Assembly: GCA_964426675.1 (NCBI GenBank)
Contig: CAYRRM010000036.1
Coordinates: 1 to 23,035 of the forward strand
Direction of reading: 5' to 3'
Length of the DNA stretch: 23,035 nt
DNA from: DYMC01 sp035406705
Lineage (GTDB): Bacteria; Verrucomicrobiota; Lentisphaeria; Victivallales; GWF2-50-93
Shown here: one piece after another, positions 1 through 7,694 of the stretch
How the letters are laid out: every line of letters starts with the position of its first letter
Position numbering within the stretch: the stretch's first letter is position 1
Translations under genes and position numbers: made by a program
Notes under the pieces: model-generated
What the model was told of the DNA's origin: nothing
Database searches by the model: none
The model's input: only the letters and a program-made list of their open reading frames with translations

Positions 1-1391
1 TGGATTATAGGTTTACCATATTGGCAATTTTCAAAGAAATCAGCCGGAATAAATTTGCCTTTATCAGTCATTTCATAATATTCTTTCTCGTTGAGAGGGC
101 TATTGCTTTTGTGATAAATCGAAAAAAGAGCTATCATTTCAAGAATAGAGAGCATTTTTTCCTTTGTCGCTGCTTCCAATATTAACTGAGTAACTGGCTT
201 TTTTTCAGCCCCAACGGGGAAAGCAAGCCCTTTATAAATAGAATCATGTTCACAGGTAGCTATTCCAAAAGACTCAGGTAAAGAAATTAATATTTCTCCT
301 GAGATAATCCCGTGGGTCTCTCTTATCATATGTGGCTCACCATATCTATGGGTACCCTTGTGGCCAATATCATGAAGCCATATAGCCATGCAAAAAGCGT
401 AAATTAGTTCATCTCTTGTTATCTTTTTTTCTCCAAATATATACTCAGCCTGTAATAAATTTGTCCTTAAAAGAGGCACAAGAAGTTGATTGGTTGCCTC
501 CCAGTCGTCAGCTATATGATCATAACTATGATCTATCATGTGAAAACATTTATCTCCAAACGATAGATAGTTTTTCTTGTATCTCCAGTACCTGATATTA
601 CCTAAAAGTGATTTTTGCAATGCTTCATCATTTATATGCTTTATTACCTCGCCCATTTCGTTAATATAAGCATCATAAAGAAAAGGAACTGAAAAGAGTT
701 GGTTCTTCGTTATATAAAAATCTGCCCCCCTGTCGAATGCTTGTTGAACAACCCTATAGTCATTCGTAACGCTTAATATGAAGGTAGGGACATGAGGAAC
801 TATCTCACGCAAAACATTCACAAAATCGACCCCGTCAACTTTTTCGCCAAGAAATATATCTACTAAAATTAAATGCATGTTATCTATATTAACTGACAAA
901 TAATTGCTACTATCATTGGTCAACTTCTTGCAATTTATAACTGTCTTTTTCTGCTTCTTTTGTTTTGCTTTAAGGAATTGCTCATAAAGCTCATCAAATT
1001 TGTCATCTCGAATATAAATTATTGACTTGCCAAGTCTTCCGAATATAGCATTGAGTGCCTGTTTTAATGAAAAGTTATTCTTCTCTTTCAGAACATTATT
1101 AAATCTTTCATCTATTTCACTCAATAACCTTCCGGGTCTATTCTCTATTATAAGTACGTTCAATGGCTTATCATCCCTTAACAATATTGCTTTTAATAAA
1201 TCCCATACCTGGAGACGCACATTTTCTTTAAATTCTCCCTCATGCCCGAGAATTTCCCTGGTGCGCCTTTCGTTCTCAAAACTTCCTACGTTCTGCAAAA
1301 AGTTAAACAAATCTATTTCCGGAAATACATCAGGGTTAAAGTAGTCCTTTATTTCTAGATAACTGTTTTCAATCTCTTTTATTTTGCTCAT
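1..1391 (-). CDS. Receiver domain + HD phosphohydrolase protein, partial (3' end off window)
   Basis: Open for 463 codons from the ATG at 1391-1389 to the left edge, so the C-terminus is missing. Residues about 75-240 look like a response-regulator receiver: a first strand with acidic residues (LIIENR, 80-85), phosphoacceptor Asp178 in LILVDIF, Ser/Thr in FILSVTND (204-211) and Lys229 in YITKN. The segment between the first strand and the Asp strand is about 90 residues, much longer than usual, so there is an insertion. Residues about 284-430 form an HD domain: H284 and H288, WLHDIGH (338-344), ETHG (H360), EHD (381-383) and YHK (H427). HD enzymes are metal-dependent phosphohydrolases, often acting on nucleotides or cyclic dinucleotides; the substrate here is unknown. 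It is the last visible gene of the operon and starts 4 nt after the previous stop. I infer a phosphorylation-controlled HD effector. The family call is firm; the substrate is not. Confidence 0.85.
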   Translation of the reverse strand, partial: MSKIKEIENSYLEIKDYFNPDVFPEIDLFNFLQNVGSFENERRTREILGHEGEFKENVRLQVWDLLKAILLRDDKPLNVLIIENRPGRLLSEIDERFNNVLKEKNNFSLKQALNAIFGRLGKSIIYIRDDKFDELYEQFLKAKQKKQKKTVINCKKLTNDSSNYLSVNIDNMHLILVDIFLGEKVDGVDFVNVLREIVPHVPTFILSVTNDYRVVQQAFDRGADFYITKNQLFSVPFLYDAYINEMGEVIKHINDEALQKSLLGNIRYWRYKKNYLSFGDKCFHMIDHSYDHIADDWEATNQLLVPLLRTNLLQAEYIFGEKKITRDELIYAFCMAIWLHDIGHKGTHRYGEPHMIRETHGIISGEILISLPESFGIATCEHDSIYKGLAFPVGAEKKPVTQLILEAATKEKMLSILEMIALFSIYHKSNSPLNEKEYYEMTDKGKFIPADFFENCQYGKPII

Positions 1392-1395
1392 AGGC

Positions 1396-1731
1396 TTACC
1401 TACTAACTTTAAAATGACTCAATAGAGACTTCAATTTGTATTGAGTAGGATCCCAAGTTTGCCAGTTTGGCAGTTTTAATTTCAGAAAGTTTATAGCACC
1501 CTGGTTCTCCGCATCTGAAATGTTAATGAAAATAACGGCAGGGATTTTTTCTATTGTCTGGTCAATTATGGCCTCCCAAAACTTACTCACTCCGTCTGCA
1601 AAAAGTTCTGAAACAACATATAGTTCTATGCTATCAGTACAAAGTATATATTTAAGATATCTTAATAACGCTTGTCTCAATTCTTCTTGATCAGGTGGAA
1701 AAACTTTTACCCTACTATTGACATCGTTCAT
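1396..1731 (-). CDS. Hypothetical protein, 111 aa, translationally coupled
   Basis: I do not recognise this family. The chosen ATG at 1731-1729 overlaps the stop of the upstream gene as ATGA, the usual arrangement for translational coupling. An in-frame ATG 60 nt upstream would overlap the upstream gene by 64 nt and is less likely. The protein is soluble with no membrane segment or signal. It has a central hydrophobic strand-like stretch (IPAVIFINIS, about 63-72) after a helix-rich N-terminal half, and a basic C-terminus. It ends 4 nt before the receiver-HD gene, so it belongs to the same operon and probably works with it. The strand pattern could be half of a receiver-like alpha/beta fold, but I see no phosphoacceptor site. 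Confidence 0.7.
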   Translation of the reverse strand: MNDVNSRVKVFPPDQEELRQALLRYLKYILCTDSIELYVVSELFADGVSKFWEAIIDQTIEKIPAVIFINISDAENQGAINFLKLKLPNWQTWDPTQYKLKSLLSHFKVSR

Positions 1732-2861
1732 GATACCCCACCAAGGGCCTCTTCCAGTTCTGTTAAACATTTCATTAGCAAACAGAACCAATCAGGAAAC
1801 AACATATCATCAATTATATTCGCGCCATTCGGCATCAAATTTTTTAACGTTTCACTTGCATCGCTGATTTTTATAATTCCGCGTATATCCAAAGGACCAC
1901 TTTTATTGGGCTCCCCATTCTTTTTTAAGCTATCAAGCCTGCCCATAAATTTACAAATGGGCGCCTCGGGATTATGTTTAATGTCCTTAAACGGATCCGT
2001 GTCAGAGTAAGACAGCCCGCTTACATTTAAGAGGGATTTCCAGGCGTTTATTACTTTTTCTTCTGTTTTTCCACAAATTAATTCACTAATTGCTTTCTCT
2101 TTGTTTAATAGAATATCAATATTATGTGTTTTGTTTTGATCATCTGACTTAGCCTCCTTTTGGTTTTTTCCCTTTTTTCCTTTACCTAGTTGGTATTTGG
2201 CTAGAGCATACCATAAAGCCGCCAATTTCTCCTGATAGTTTCTATTTATATTCGGGTTTAAAATGTCTTTTAAATATTGTCTAGCCTCATCCTCCTTTTC
2301 TTGGTTTAGCAATTCAGATATTCCCTGAAAATCAATATCCATAGGCAAAAACCAGTGCATTATTCTGTGCTTAATAATTGAAAGTTTTCGTTTTTTCTCC
2401 TCATCAACTTTTTCTAGATGCAACTTCCAAAGCTCAATAAAAAGCTCTTGAAACCTGCCCGTATTTTCACCTTCAAGTTTTCCTCCTTGACAAATTCTTT
2501 TTATTTCCGTTAATATTGGCCATACATTATCAATATGTGAATAAAAGGCAATAGAATTTTTTATCTTATCATCTTTTATCCTGTCCAAAACATAATCATT
2601 ACTAAACTGATGATGGATAAATATTCTTTTTCCATGGCCATTGCCAACTTCATTCCAAATTCCTACAAGTTTTTCGCTCGCATCTGTTAGGTTTCCCCCA
2701 TCCCCAAACTCCTGAACACAGGCGAATAAAAGCTGCTTTTCATTGTCTATTGTTATTTTGATAGGTTCATCCACTTTTTGCACATTAAAACCTTCATAAG
2801 ATGTTTCACAGTCGTTTGTAACTTCTGTACTAGCATATGTTACGAATATTAATGTTTGCAT
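1728..2861 (-). CDS. Hypothetical protein, 377 aa, of signalling operon
   Basis: No family recognised. The protein is soluble, with no signal peptide or membrane span. The N-terminal about 120 residues alternate strands and helices: MQTLIFVTYAS at the start, KRIFIHHQF near 78-86, and IAFYSHID near 103-110. That suggests an alpha/beta domain, perhaps receiver-like or TIR-like in outline, but no diagnostic motif is present. The middle is helical and strongly charged, with a lysine-rich linker (GKGKKGKNQKEAK, about 226-238). The C-terminal third is globular. Its ATG shares one base with the TAA of the upstream metalloprotease gene (TAATG), and its own TGA overlaps the next start (ATGA), so translation is coupled on both sides. 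The conserved packing argues that it acts with the kinase, protease and HD protein. Confidence 0.75.
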   Translation of the reverse strand: MQTLIFVTYASTEVTNDCETSYEGFNVQKVDEPIKITIDNEKQLLFACVQEFGDGGNLTDASEKLVGIWNEVGNGHGKRIFIHHQFSNDYVLDRIKDDKIKNSIAFYSHIDNVWPILTEIKRICQGGKLEGENTGRFQELFIELWKLHLEKVDEEKKRKLSIIKHRIMHWFLPMDIDFQGISELLNQEKEDEARQYLKDILNPNINRNYQEKLAALWYALAKYQLGKGKKGKNQKEAKSDDQNKTHNIDILLNKEKAISELICGKTEEKVINAWKSLLNVSGLSYSDTDPFKDIKHNPEAPICKFMGRLDSLKKNGEPNKSGPLDIRGIIKISDASETLKNLMPNGANIIDDMLFPDWFCLLMKCLTELEEALGGVS

Positions 2862-4357
2862 TAGCTTGCCTCCCGGTTAATTGCTCTGGCTAACTTCAAC
2901 AGGCATTTTGTTAGCTTATATTTGCTAAGGTTTTCAACTAAAACCTCTTCCAAATAAGAATAAGGCAAAAATTTGACCTCATCAGGTATATCAACTTCGC
3001 CTCTACCGGAGTCAAGTACTACAAAGGGAATACGGCTTTCTAAGTCATTGATCCATTTTGATATATCTTTATTATTTAAACCCAGCGAACTGGTAAATTC
3101 TTTATTGGTTAATATTGTCTTATGAATTATGATAAAATCAATGTTATCACTAATAGGGCAGCCATTCAGGGATATGTTTTTATTTTTGTCGAATACTAAC
3201 GTATTCGTCGTTTTTTTAACATTCTCAGAAACTTTGCAGCCATTGATATCAGAAATGATAAAAACCTTTTGCAGCTTTAACAATTGACAGAGATAGGGTT
3301 CCAAGTCCCCCAGAATCTTCTTACGCTTTTCTACGCATTTTTCCAGAATCCTTTCATCAATTACTATTATTCTTAGCAACCCCATCTCGACGAAGTCTAT
3401 AAGTTTTTCCAATCGCTCGTCNNNNNNNNNNNNNNNNNNNNNNNNNNNNNNNNNNNNNNNNNNNNNNNNNNNNNNNNNNNNNNNNNNNNNNNNNNNNNNN
3501 NNNNNNNNNNNNNNNNNNNNNTTGTAATATCCGAACCATGAAGAGTCGCTGATCTGAGCAAGCGAAAAAAATATTATTTTTTCCTTAAGTCCAGGTGCAA
3601 AATATAATGAGAAAAGGTCAGCAAAAGCTTCTTTTGAACTCTTATTATACTTATTAAACTTATCATAATTTTTTAATAGTAAATGATGAACAAGGTGTCC
3701 AACTTCATGTAAAAAGGTGATCTCATAAAGATCGTCGAATAATTCCCTGCTACAAATTGGCAAGAGCTCAATCTCATTCTCCAATTTCTTTTTGCCTTCT
3801 TCAAATTCCTCTATGCTATTCCAGAAAAAATATTCATAAATAAAATAATCACTCAGCTTTTTTATAAAAGACCGATAATTATAGCTTAAATTCAAGAGTT
3901 TTCTTATTACAAAGGTCTCCAATGGAAAATGTCTTCTATTTATAAACGATGGGAACGGCCTAACTGCGAGATGGCGAAGAATTAAAAGAATAATGCTCTT
4001 TAACTCCTTAGCTGTTTTTTGAATATTTTTTTCATATAAAACTATATTGTGAATTCCTTTCTCGAACTGATATTCTCCAAGAATATCACTTATGACTAAT
4101 CCCACCTTTTCATTATCTTCGCCGAAGCCCTCTTGGCTCAAGTCGGGCTCTTTAGGCTCCTTATTCGAGCTTATCTTTAAAAAATCGTTATATCCCTGCC
4201 ATCTGAGCTCATTAAACTCTTTCACGTATGGTTCTTTATCTCTATCTATGGTGATATCAACTCTCACCTCTTTTTGGTCACTCGCCAGCTTAAACTCATA
4301 TAAAAGGCTATCAAGTTTATTTTTCTCAATAGTAATCCAATCAGCTGACATTTCCAT
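2861..4357 (-). CDS. HExxH zinc metalloprotease-like protein with degenerate receiver C-terminus; interrupted by 100-N gap
   Basis: The N-terminal part (3522-4357, about 278 residues) contains HEVGHLVHH with zinc-ligand candidates H217 and H221 and catalytic E218. It is followed 22 residues later by E243 in EAFADLF, the spacing and context of a small gluzincin such as IrrE/ImmA-like peptidases. The C-terminal part (2861-3421) looks like a receiver domain without its active site: RIIVIDER (strand 1, acidic), FIIIHK where Asp would normally be, PFVVLDSGRG (strand 4) and FLPYSYLEE where the Lys-Pro usually lies. The 100 N are a placeholder of unknown true length. That both halves share a frame is therefore not proof of one gene, and the 498-aa length is nominal. 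GGAGGG lies 8 nt before the chosen ATG at 4357. The start overlaps the kinase gene by 17 nt. I infer a signalling protease; the substrate is unknown. Confidence 0.7.
   Translation of the reverse strand: MEMSADWITIEKNKLDSLLYEFKLASDQKEVRVDITIDRDKEPYVKEFNELRWQGYNDFLKISSNKEPKEPDLSQEGFGEDNEKVGLVISDILGEYQFEKGIHNIVLYEKNIQKTAKELKSIILLILRHLAVRPFPSFINRRHFPLETFVIRKLLNLSYNYRSFIKKLSDYFIYEYFFWNSIEEFEEGKKKLENEIELLPICSRELFDDLYEITFLHEVGHLVHHLLLKNYDKFNKYNKSSKEAFADLFSLYFAPGLKEKIIFFSLAQISDSSWFGYYXXXXXXXXXXXXXXXXXXXXXXXXXXXXXXXXXXDERLEKLIDFVEMGLLRIIVIDERILEKCVEKRKKILGDLEPYLCQLLKLQKVFIISDINGCKVSENVKKTTNTLVFDKNKNISLNGCPISDNIDFIIIHKTILTNKEFTSSLGLNNKDISKWINDLESRIPFVVLDSGRGEVDIPDEVKFLPYSYLEEVLVENLSKYKLTKCLLKLARAINREAS
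3422..3521. other. Assembly gap (exactly 100 N)
   Basis: One hundred consecutive N inside the metalloprotease gene. A round 100 is the usual scaffolder placeholder, so the true distance is unknown. A start codon, a stop codon or whole genes could be hidden here. Confidence 0.98.
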
Positions 4358-6410
4358 TTTTCTTTCCCTCCATTTTTTCGCCTTTTAACCAGTCTTCCCA
4401 TCCTTTACCTATAGTAATTCCTCTCATATATTTCTTCAAATAAAACTTATAACCTAATTTGTTGTCTTTTTGAATTACTTCAATACACTTTTTATAATTT
4501 TCATTCATTATGAGGAAATCAACATCTTTTAGAAGGGCAGCGCAGATTTTTAATTCGGCCGAACCCCAGTTCTCTCTATTAAGCTTGCCTTCTTCATCAA
4601 TAATTTTGGCACTAAATTTCTTATCCATTTCTCCAACTAGATTATCCTTGACTTCCGAAATATCATCCCAGAGTTCGCAAACATAATGTTCTCCGTCTTC
4701 GCTCTCATGGACTGCTATATTAACAGTCAGAATAGGACAACATTTATTTTTTAGTCTGGCATCTATTTCCTTGGTATTATGTTTACAAGAATTTCTTATA
4801 AATCCCTCAAGAATATTATAAATTGCGAATTTCCCTAACGTCCCTGGCACCTCAATTAAAACGTCTTTGTCAGTATTTTTTATCTTTTGAGGATAGACAA
4901 TTTGATTGCAATCCCTATCAAGACATATTTTATAGAAACCCTTATTACACGGCGAATGACCTTGCGCTTCGCCTACCTCGCATTGCCAGGAAGAAACCCC
5001 GATCTCATCATTATCAATGAATAACCTTATTCTAATTTGGTTAAAATCTTTTATTCCTTCATTCCGGCCAATAAATTCTTTAATTATTACTTGCCGGTCG
5101 AAAGGTAAGATTATATCTCTAAATAGCCAGGCCGGAATAAATGGTCTTTCCGGTTCTGTTGAAATCTCAGCTAAAAAATCACTTTTCTGCTGTAGATATT
5201 TATGGAATTCAGTAAAAATTTCCTGATAGATCTTTTCTCTTAAATCTGCCTTTAAAGAACATAACTTTCTTTTATAATCATCCATGTCGACTCTAGCCAG
5301 AATATGACTGCCAATGTTATGACTCATATTTCTAGCCATAATTGCAGCTACCGCTGAGCGTATAGCATATCGTTTTGTAGTTGAAATAACTAGATTTCTA
5401 TGTTCAACAATTGACCTGCTTCTATTAACCATGTTCAATATTATCCTCAACAGGTCAAAGTGACATTTGGTCTTATTACCGCAATGGACTAAAACTCCGC
5501 CAGTAGAAATTTCCTTTATTTTTTGCTGCCCATTCTTTGCATCAACACTGAACTCGTCAAGTTCATAAGATGGGACATGAGCGAGACAATTGAACTTATC
5601 CTTAGCAAGATAGCCAGAGATACAAATCGATTTTGCTATGTTGTCAACATTACCGATTACATCTGACCACTGCGCTTCATATTCAATGATAGCTAATTTC
5701 TCGAATAGTGTTTTCAAGCTACTTTTAAATGAATTAAATTCCGGTGTATTAAAATCGATCTTGATCCTTTCTAAAAGTCCCTGGTCTTCTTCTACTGCTT
5801 TTGTTATCTTGTCATTATCAATAATATAGTATCCGGCATCGCCACAACTAAAGAACTCTTCTTTTAAGAACTCTTCTTGTAACATATTTTTGTTTTTGCG
5901 TTCCATTGAATAAGCCGAACTATCGTATCCTGTTCCCTCTATTTTTATTAGACTGGCTGGAATATCGCGTATCTTTATAAAATCCAACCTCCCATTTCGC
6001 CTTAAATGTACTTCAACTTTTGGCTTCTTAGATAATTCGCCATCACAAAAAGAATAACTTAATATTGTTTTAATAGGAAAATCTTTATAAATAGAGTCTG
6101 TAAGCTTATAATTGCCTAATTTTCGTGTGATAAAATAATAATTTAGTATATAATCCATAAACTTATCATAATATTTTTTGTTCACTAAAAAAGGGGTCTT
6201 AGGATACCATCGTCCCTTTACTAAATCCCAGCTAATAGTCAAAATAGCAATCGGATTTTCAATAATGCCATATGCAATAATATAATAAAATAATTTTTTC
6301 CAGAGAGCATAGAGCTCTTCTTCTGTGTCACCTTGTCTCCAGGCTACGGGTTCCGAGAATAGATTTATAATTCTCTTAATTTGGCCAGCCGAATTAATTC
6401 TTATTGACAT
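4341..6410 (-). CDS. Soluble histidine-kinase-like protein (atypical H-box, GHKL ATPase C-terminus)
   Basis: 689 aa with no transmembrane segment or signal. Residues about 345-375 hold an H-box-like helix, ARNMSHNIGSH, with candidate phospho-His364 (and H369) preceded by a hydrophobic helix, consistent with a dimerisation/phosphotransfer hairpin. The C-terminus has a GHKL-type ATP-binding fold: N-box EGFIRNSCKHN (N540), a short acidic motif near WDDIS (581-585) and a glycine-bearing NWGSAELKICAALL segment (614-627) in the place of the G2 box. The N-terminal about 330 residues are unrecognised and may be the sensing region. The ATG at 6410 overlaps the end of the methyltransferase gene by 10 nt, and the 3' end overlaps the metalloprotease start. 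I infer that it phosphorylates receivers in this locus (the HD protein, the NtrC-like activator or the single-domain regulator); the sequence does not show which. Confidence 0.75.
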   Translation of the reverse strand: MSIRINSAGQIKRIINLFSEPVAWRQGDTEEELYALWKKLFYYIIAYGIIENPIAILTISWDLVKGRWYPKTPFLVNKKYYDKFMDYILNYYFITRKLGNYKLTDSIYKDFPIKTILSYSFCDGELSKKPKVEVHLRRNGRLDFIKIRDIPASLIKIEGTGYDSSAYSMERKNKNMLQEEFLKEEFFSCGDAGYYIIDNDKITKAVEEDQGLLERIKIDFNTPEFNSFKSSLKTLFEKLAIIEYEAQWSDVIGNVDNIAKSICISGYLAKDKFNCLAHVPSYELDEFSVDAKNGQQKIKEISTGGVLVHCGNKTKCHFDLLRIILNMVNRSRSIVEHRNLVISTTKRYAIRSAVAAIMARNMSHNIGSHILARVDMDDYKRKLCSLKADLREKIYQEIFTEFHKYLQQKSDFLAEISTEPERPFIPAWLFRDIILPFDRQVIIKEFIGRNEGIKDFNQIRIRLFIDNDEIGVSSWQCEVGEAQGHSPCNKGFYKICLDRDCNQIVYPQKIKNTDKDVLIEVPGTLGKFAIYNILEGFIRNSCKHNTKEIDARLKNKCCPILTVNIAVHESEDGEHYVCELWDDISEVKDNLVGEMDKKFSAKIIDEEGKLNRENWGSAELKICAALLKDVDFLIMNENYKKCIEVIQKDNKLGYKFYLKKYMRGITIGKGWEDWLKGEKMEGKKNGNVS

Positions 6411-7603
6411 TTTCTCAATATATGATAATTCATTTTGTCGAAAACTCTAATATCGGTATCTAACAGTTTATTAATATTATCAATATCATCGCCATATTCT
6501 TCATAAACCTTTTGTTTAAACTCTTGCCTTCTTTGATCTTTCACAAAAATAGGGAAGACAGATAGTGCGCGATCATAATAAGGTTTGCCCTGTACTTTTA
6601 GAATTCCACCTGCTGTTAGCCAATCAGCAAGCTTAATATCTTTATCATACGGCCGAGATACTTTTTTAATATATTTAAACTTATTTTCTTCTAGCCATTC
6701 TATTGCTTCGCTTATATTTGCTGCTGTAACAGGCATATAATTATACCAACAGTACTTGTCACAAATAAATTGAAAGACTCTTATAAATTTGAGGTATTTT
6801 AATCGGTTCTCGTCAGATTGCTCATTAATATTATAGACTTTATCAAACGATGCAGACCAAGCCGCTTGATCTCCCTCGACCTCTGAAATCACTATGGTGC
6901 CATTTTTAGATAATAACTTGGTTGCTTCTTTTAACGCTTTCTCCCAATTTTTTAAGTGATGTAATAAAAAGAAAATAAAAATAATATTAAATTTCCGAGA
7001 GCCTTTTCTATTGAGATTTTTCATGTAATCCAATGCTTCACCAGTCGCTAATGTTATGTTGATATTATCATCAACTTTAACTTTTATCTCTTTTATTTTA
7101 TTAGATTCACTTTTACAATTATTAAGATCTGGTCTAGCACCAAACGTGTTTTTTAATGACTCCGTTAATTTCGCGAGCATATTTTGGCAGGTGTCGATTG
7201 CTGTTAACTCCACCTTTATAGTTTTATCTCTATTCTTTTTATTATTATTTTTTTGCACACATTCCAACAGGTTAAGCGTCAGCCACCCGCCACCTATACC
7301 TGGTTCAAAAATAACCCATTTTGTTTTTTTTGTTTTTTTACTTAAGAAATTAAATAAAGCTTTTGCTATAATGTTTCGCTCTGACAATATGGGGTGAACT
7401 ATTTTCTCATATATATCAACATTGCTTTCTTCATGAACGGCAACTCCTCTTTGCCTTGCCTCCAAAAACCAGTCCCGCCACCGATAATACGATGCCTGGC
7501 TTATCTGATGTTCCCGACAGATCTCAGCCACCGATTTTTCTCCCTTTAACCCCTCCAGCACTATGGCCATCTTCTCCTCCGAACTCCATTTCCTTAGCTT
7601 CAT
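6401..7603 (-). CDS. SAM-dependent methyltransferase fused to an IS3-type transposase OrfA HTH
   Basis: Residues 1-55 match the N-terminal helix-turn-helix of IS3-family OrfA: MKLRKWSSEEKMAIVLEGL, then the SVAEICREH and SQASYYRWRDWFLE motifs. From about residue 60 the protein becomes a class I methyltransferase: FEPGIGGGWLT (SAM-binding motif I), acidic ELTAID strand 2, and FNIIFIFFLLHHLKNWEKAL followed by NGTIVISE (motifs IV-VI). The start at 7603 is chosen because AAGGAGG lies just upstream; an in-frame ATG 39 nt further up has no such site. The 5' part is visibly more G+C-rich than the rest. It overlaps the kinase gene by 10 nt and heads the operon. I infer either a real promoter-capturing fusion or an assembly join at a repeated IS; the methyl acceptor is unknown. 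Confidence 0.75.
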   Translation of the reverse strand: MKLRKWSSEEKMAIVLEGLKGEKSVAEICREHQISQASYYRWRDWFLEARQRGVAVHEESNVDIYEKIVHPILSERNIIAKALFNFLSKKTKKTKWVIFEPGIGGGWLTLNLLECVQKNNNKKNRDKTIKVELTAIDTCQNMLAKLTESLKNTFGARPDLNNCKSESNKIKEIKVKVDDNINITLATGEALDYMKNLNRKGSRKFNIIFIFFLLHHLKNWEKALKEATKLLSKNGTIVISEVEGDQAAWSASFDKVYNINEQSDENRLKYLKFIRVFQFICDKYCWYNYMPVTAANISEAIEWLEENKFKYIKKVSRPYDKDIKLADWLTAGGILKVQGKPYYDRALSVFPIFVKDQRRQEFKQKVYEEYGDDIDNINKLLDTDIRVFDKMNYHILRKCQ

Positions 7604-7604
7604 T

Positions 7605-7669
7605 CTGACCCCTCCTTGCTCAGTATAATCTTTATCTCTCACAGGTGTCTACCTCCTCAGAGGGGTCAG
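7605..7669 (-). repeat. 10-bp perfect inverted repeat that can sequester the methyltransferase ribosome site
   Basis: CTGACCCCTC and its exact complement GAGGGGTCAG lie at 7660-7669 and 7605-7614 (arms as read on the minus strand), 45 nt apart. The downstream arm contains the GAGGGG of the Shine-Dalgarno site for the ATG at 7603. An RNA entering from upstream could fold over the site; an RNA started at the internal promoter would lack the upstream arm. Confidence 0.6.
7622..7651 (-). promoter_or_regulatory. Putative sigma-70 promoter inside the IS end
   Basis: On the minus strand TAGACA (7651-7646, five of six matches to TTGACA) and TATACT (7627-7622, five of six to TATAAT) are 18 bp apart. 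Expected start is near 7615, leaving about 12 nt before the ATG at 7603 with the ribosome site at the very 5' end. It would drive the methyltransferase-kinase-protease-HD operon. Confidence 0.45.
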
Positions 7670-7694
7670 TATAATACCTTATACGATGAACTCA

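Larger units (their letters stand above)
7440..7677 (-). mobile_element. Truncated IS3-family insertion sequence, left end only
   Basis: A left-end-like terminus (ACTGACCCCTC..., minus strand from about 7670) is followed by a promoter, a strong ribosome site and the first about 55 codons of an OrfA transposase. The similarity stops near 7440, where the methyltransferase begins. The rest of orfA, all of orfB and the right end are absent from the window. The base composition is near half G+C by eye, against roughly one third around it. The exact outer boundary is uncertain by a few bases and I see no target duplication, as expected for a one-ended remnant. Confidence 0.65.

Noticed and set aside
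3357..3539. Separate short frame across the N gap
   Set aside because: It exists only because N codons contain no stops; it has no support on either side.
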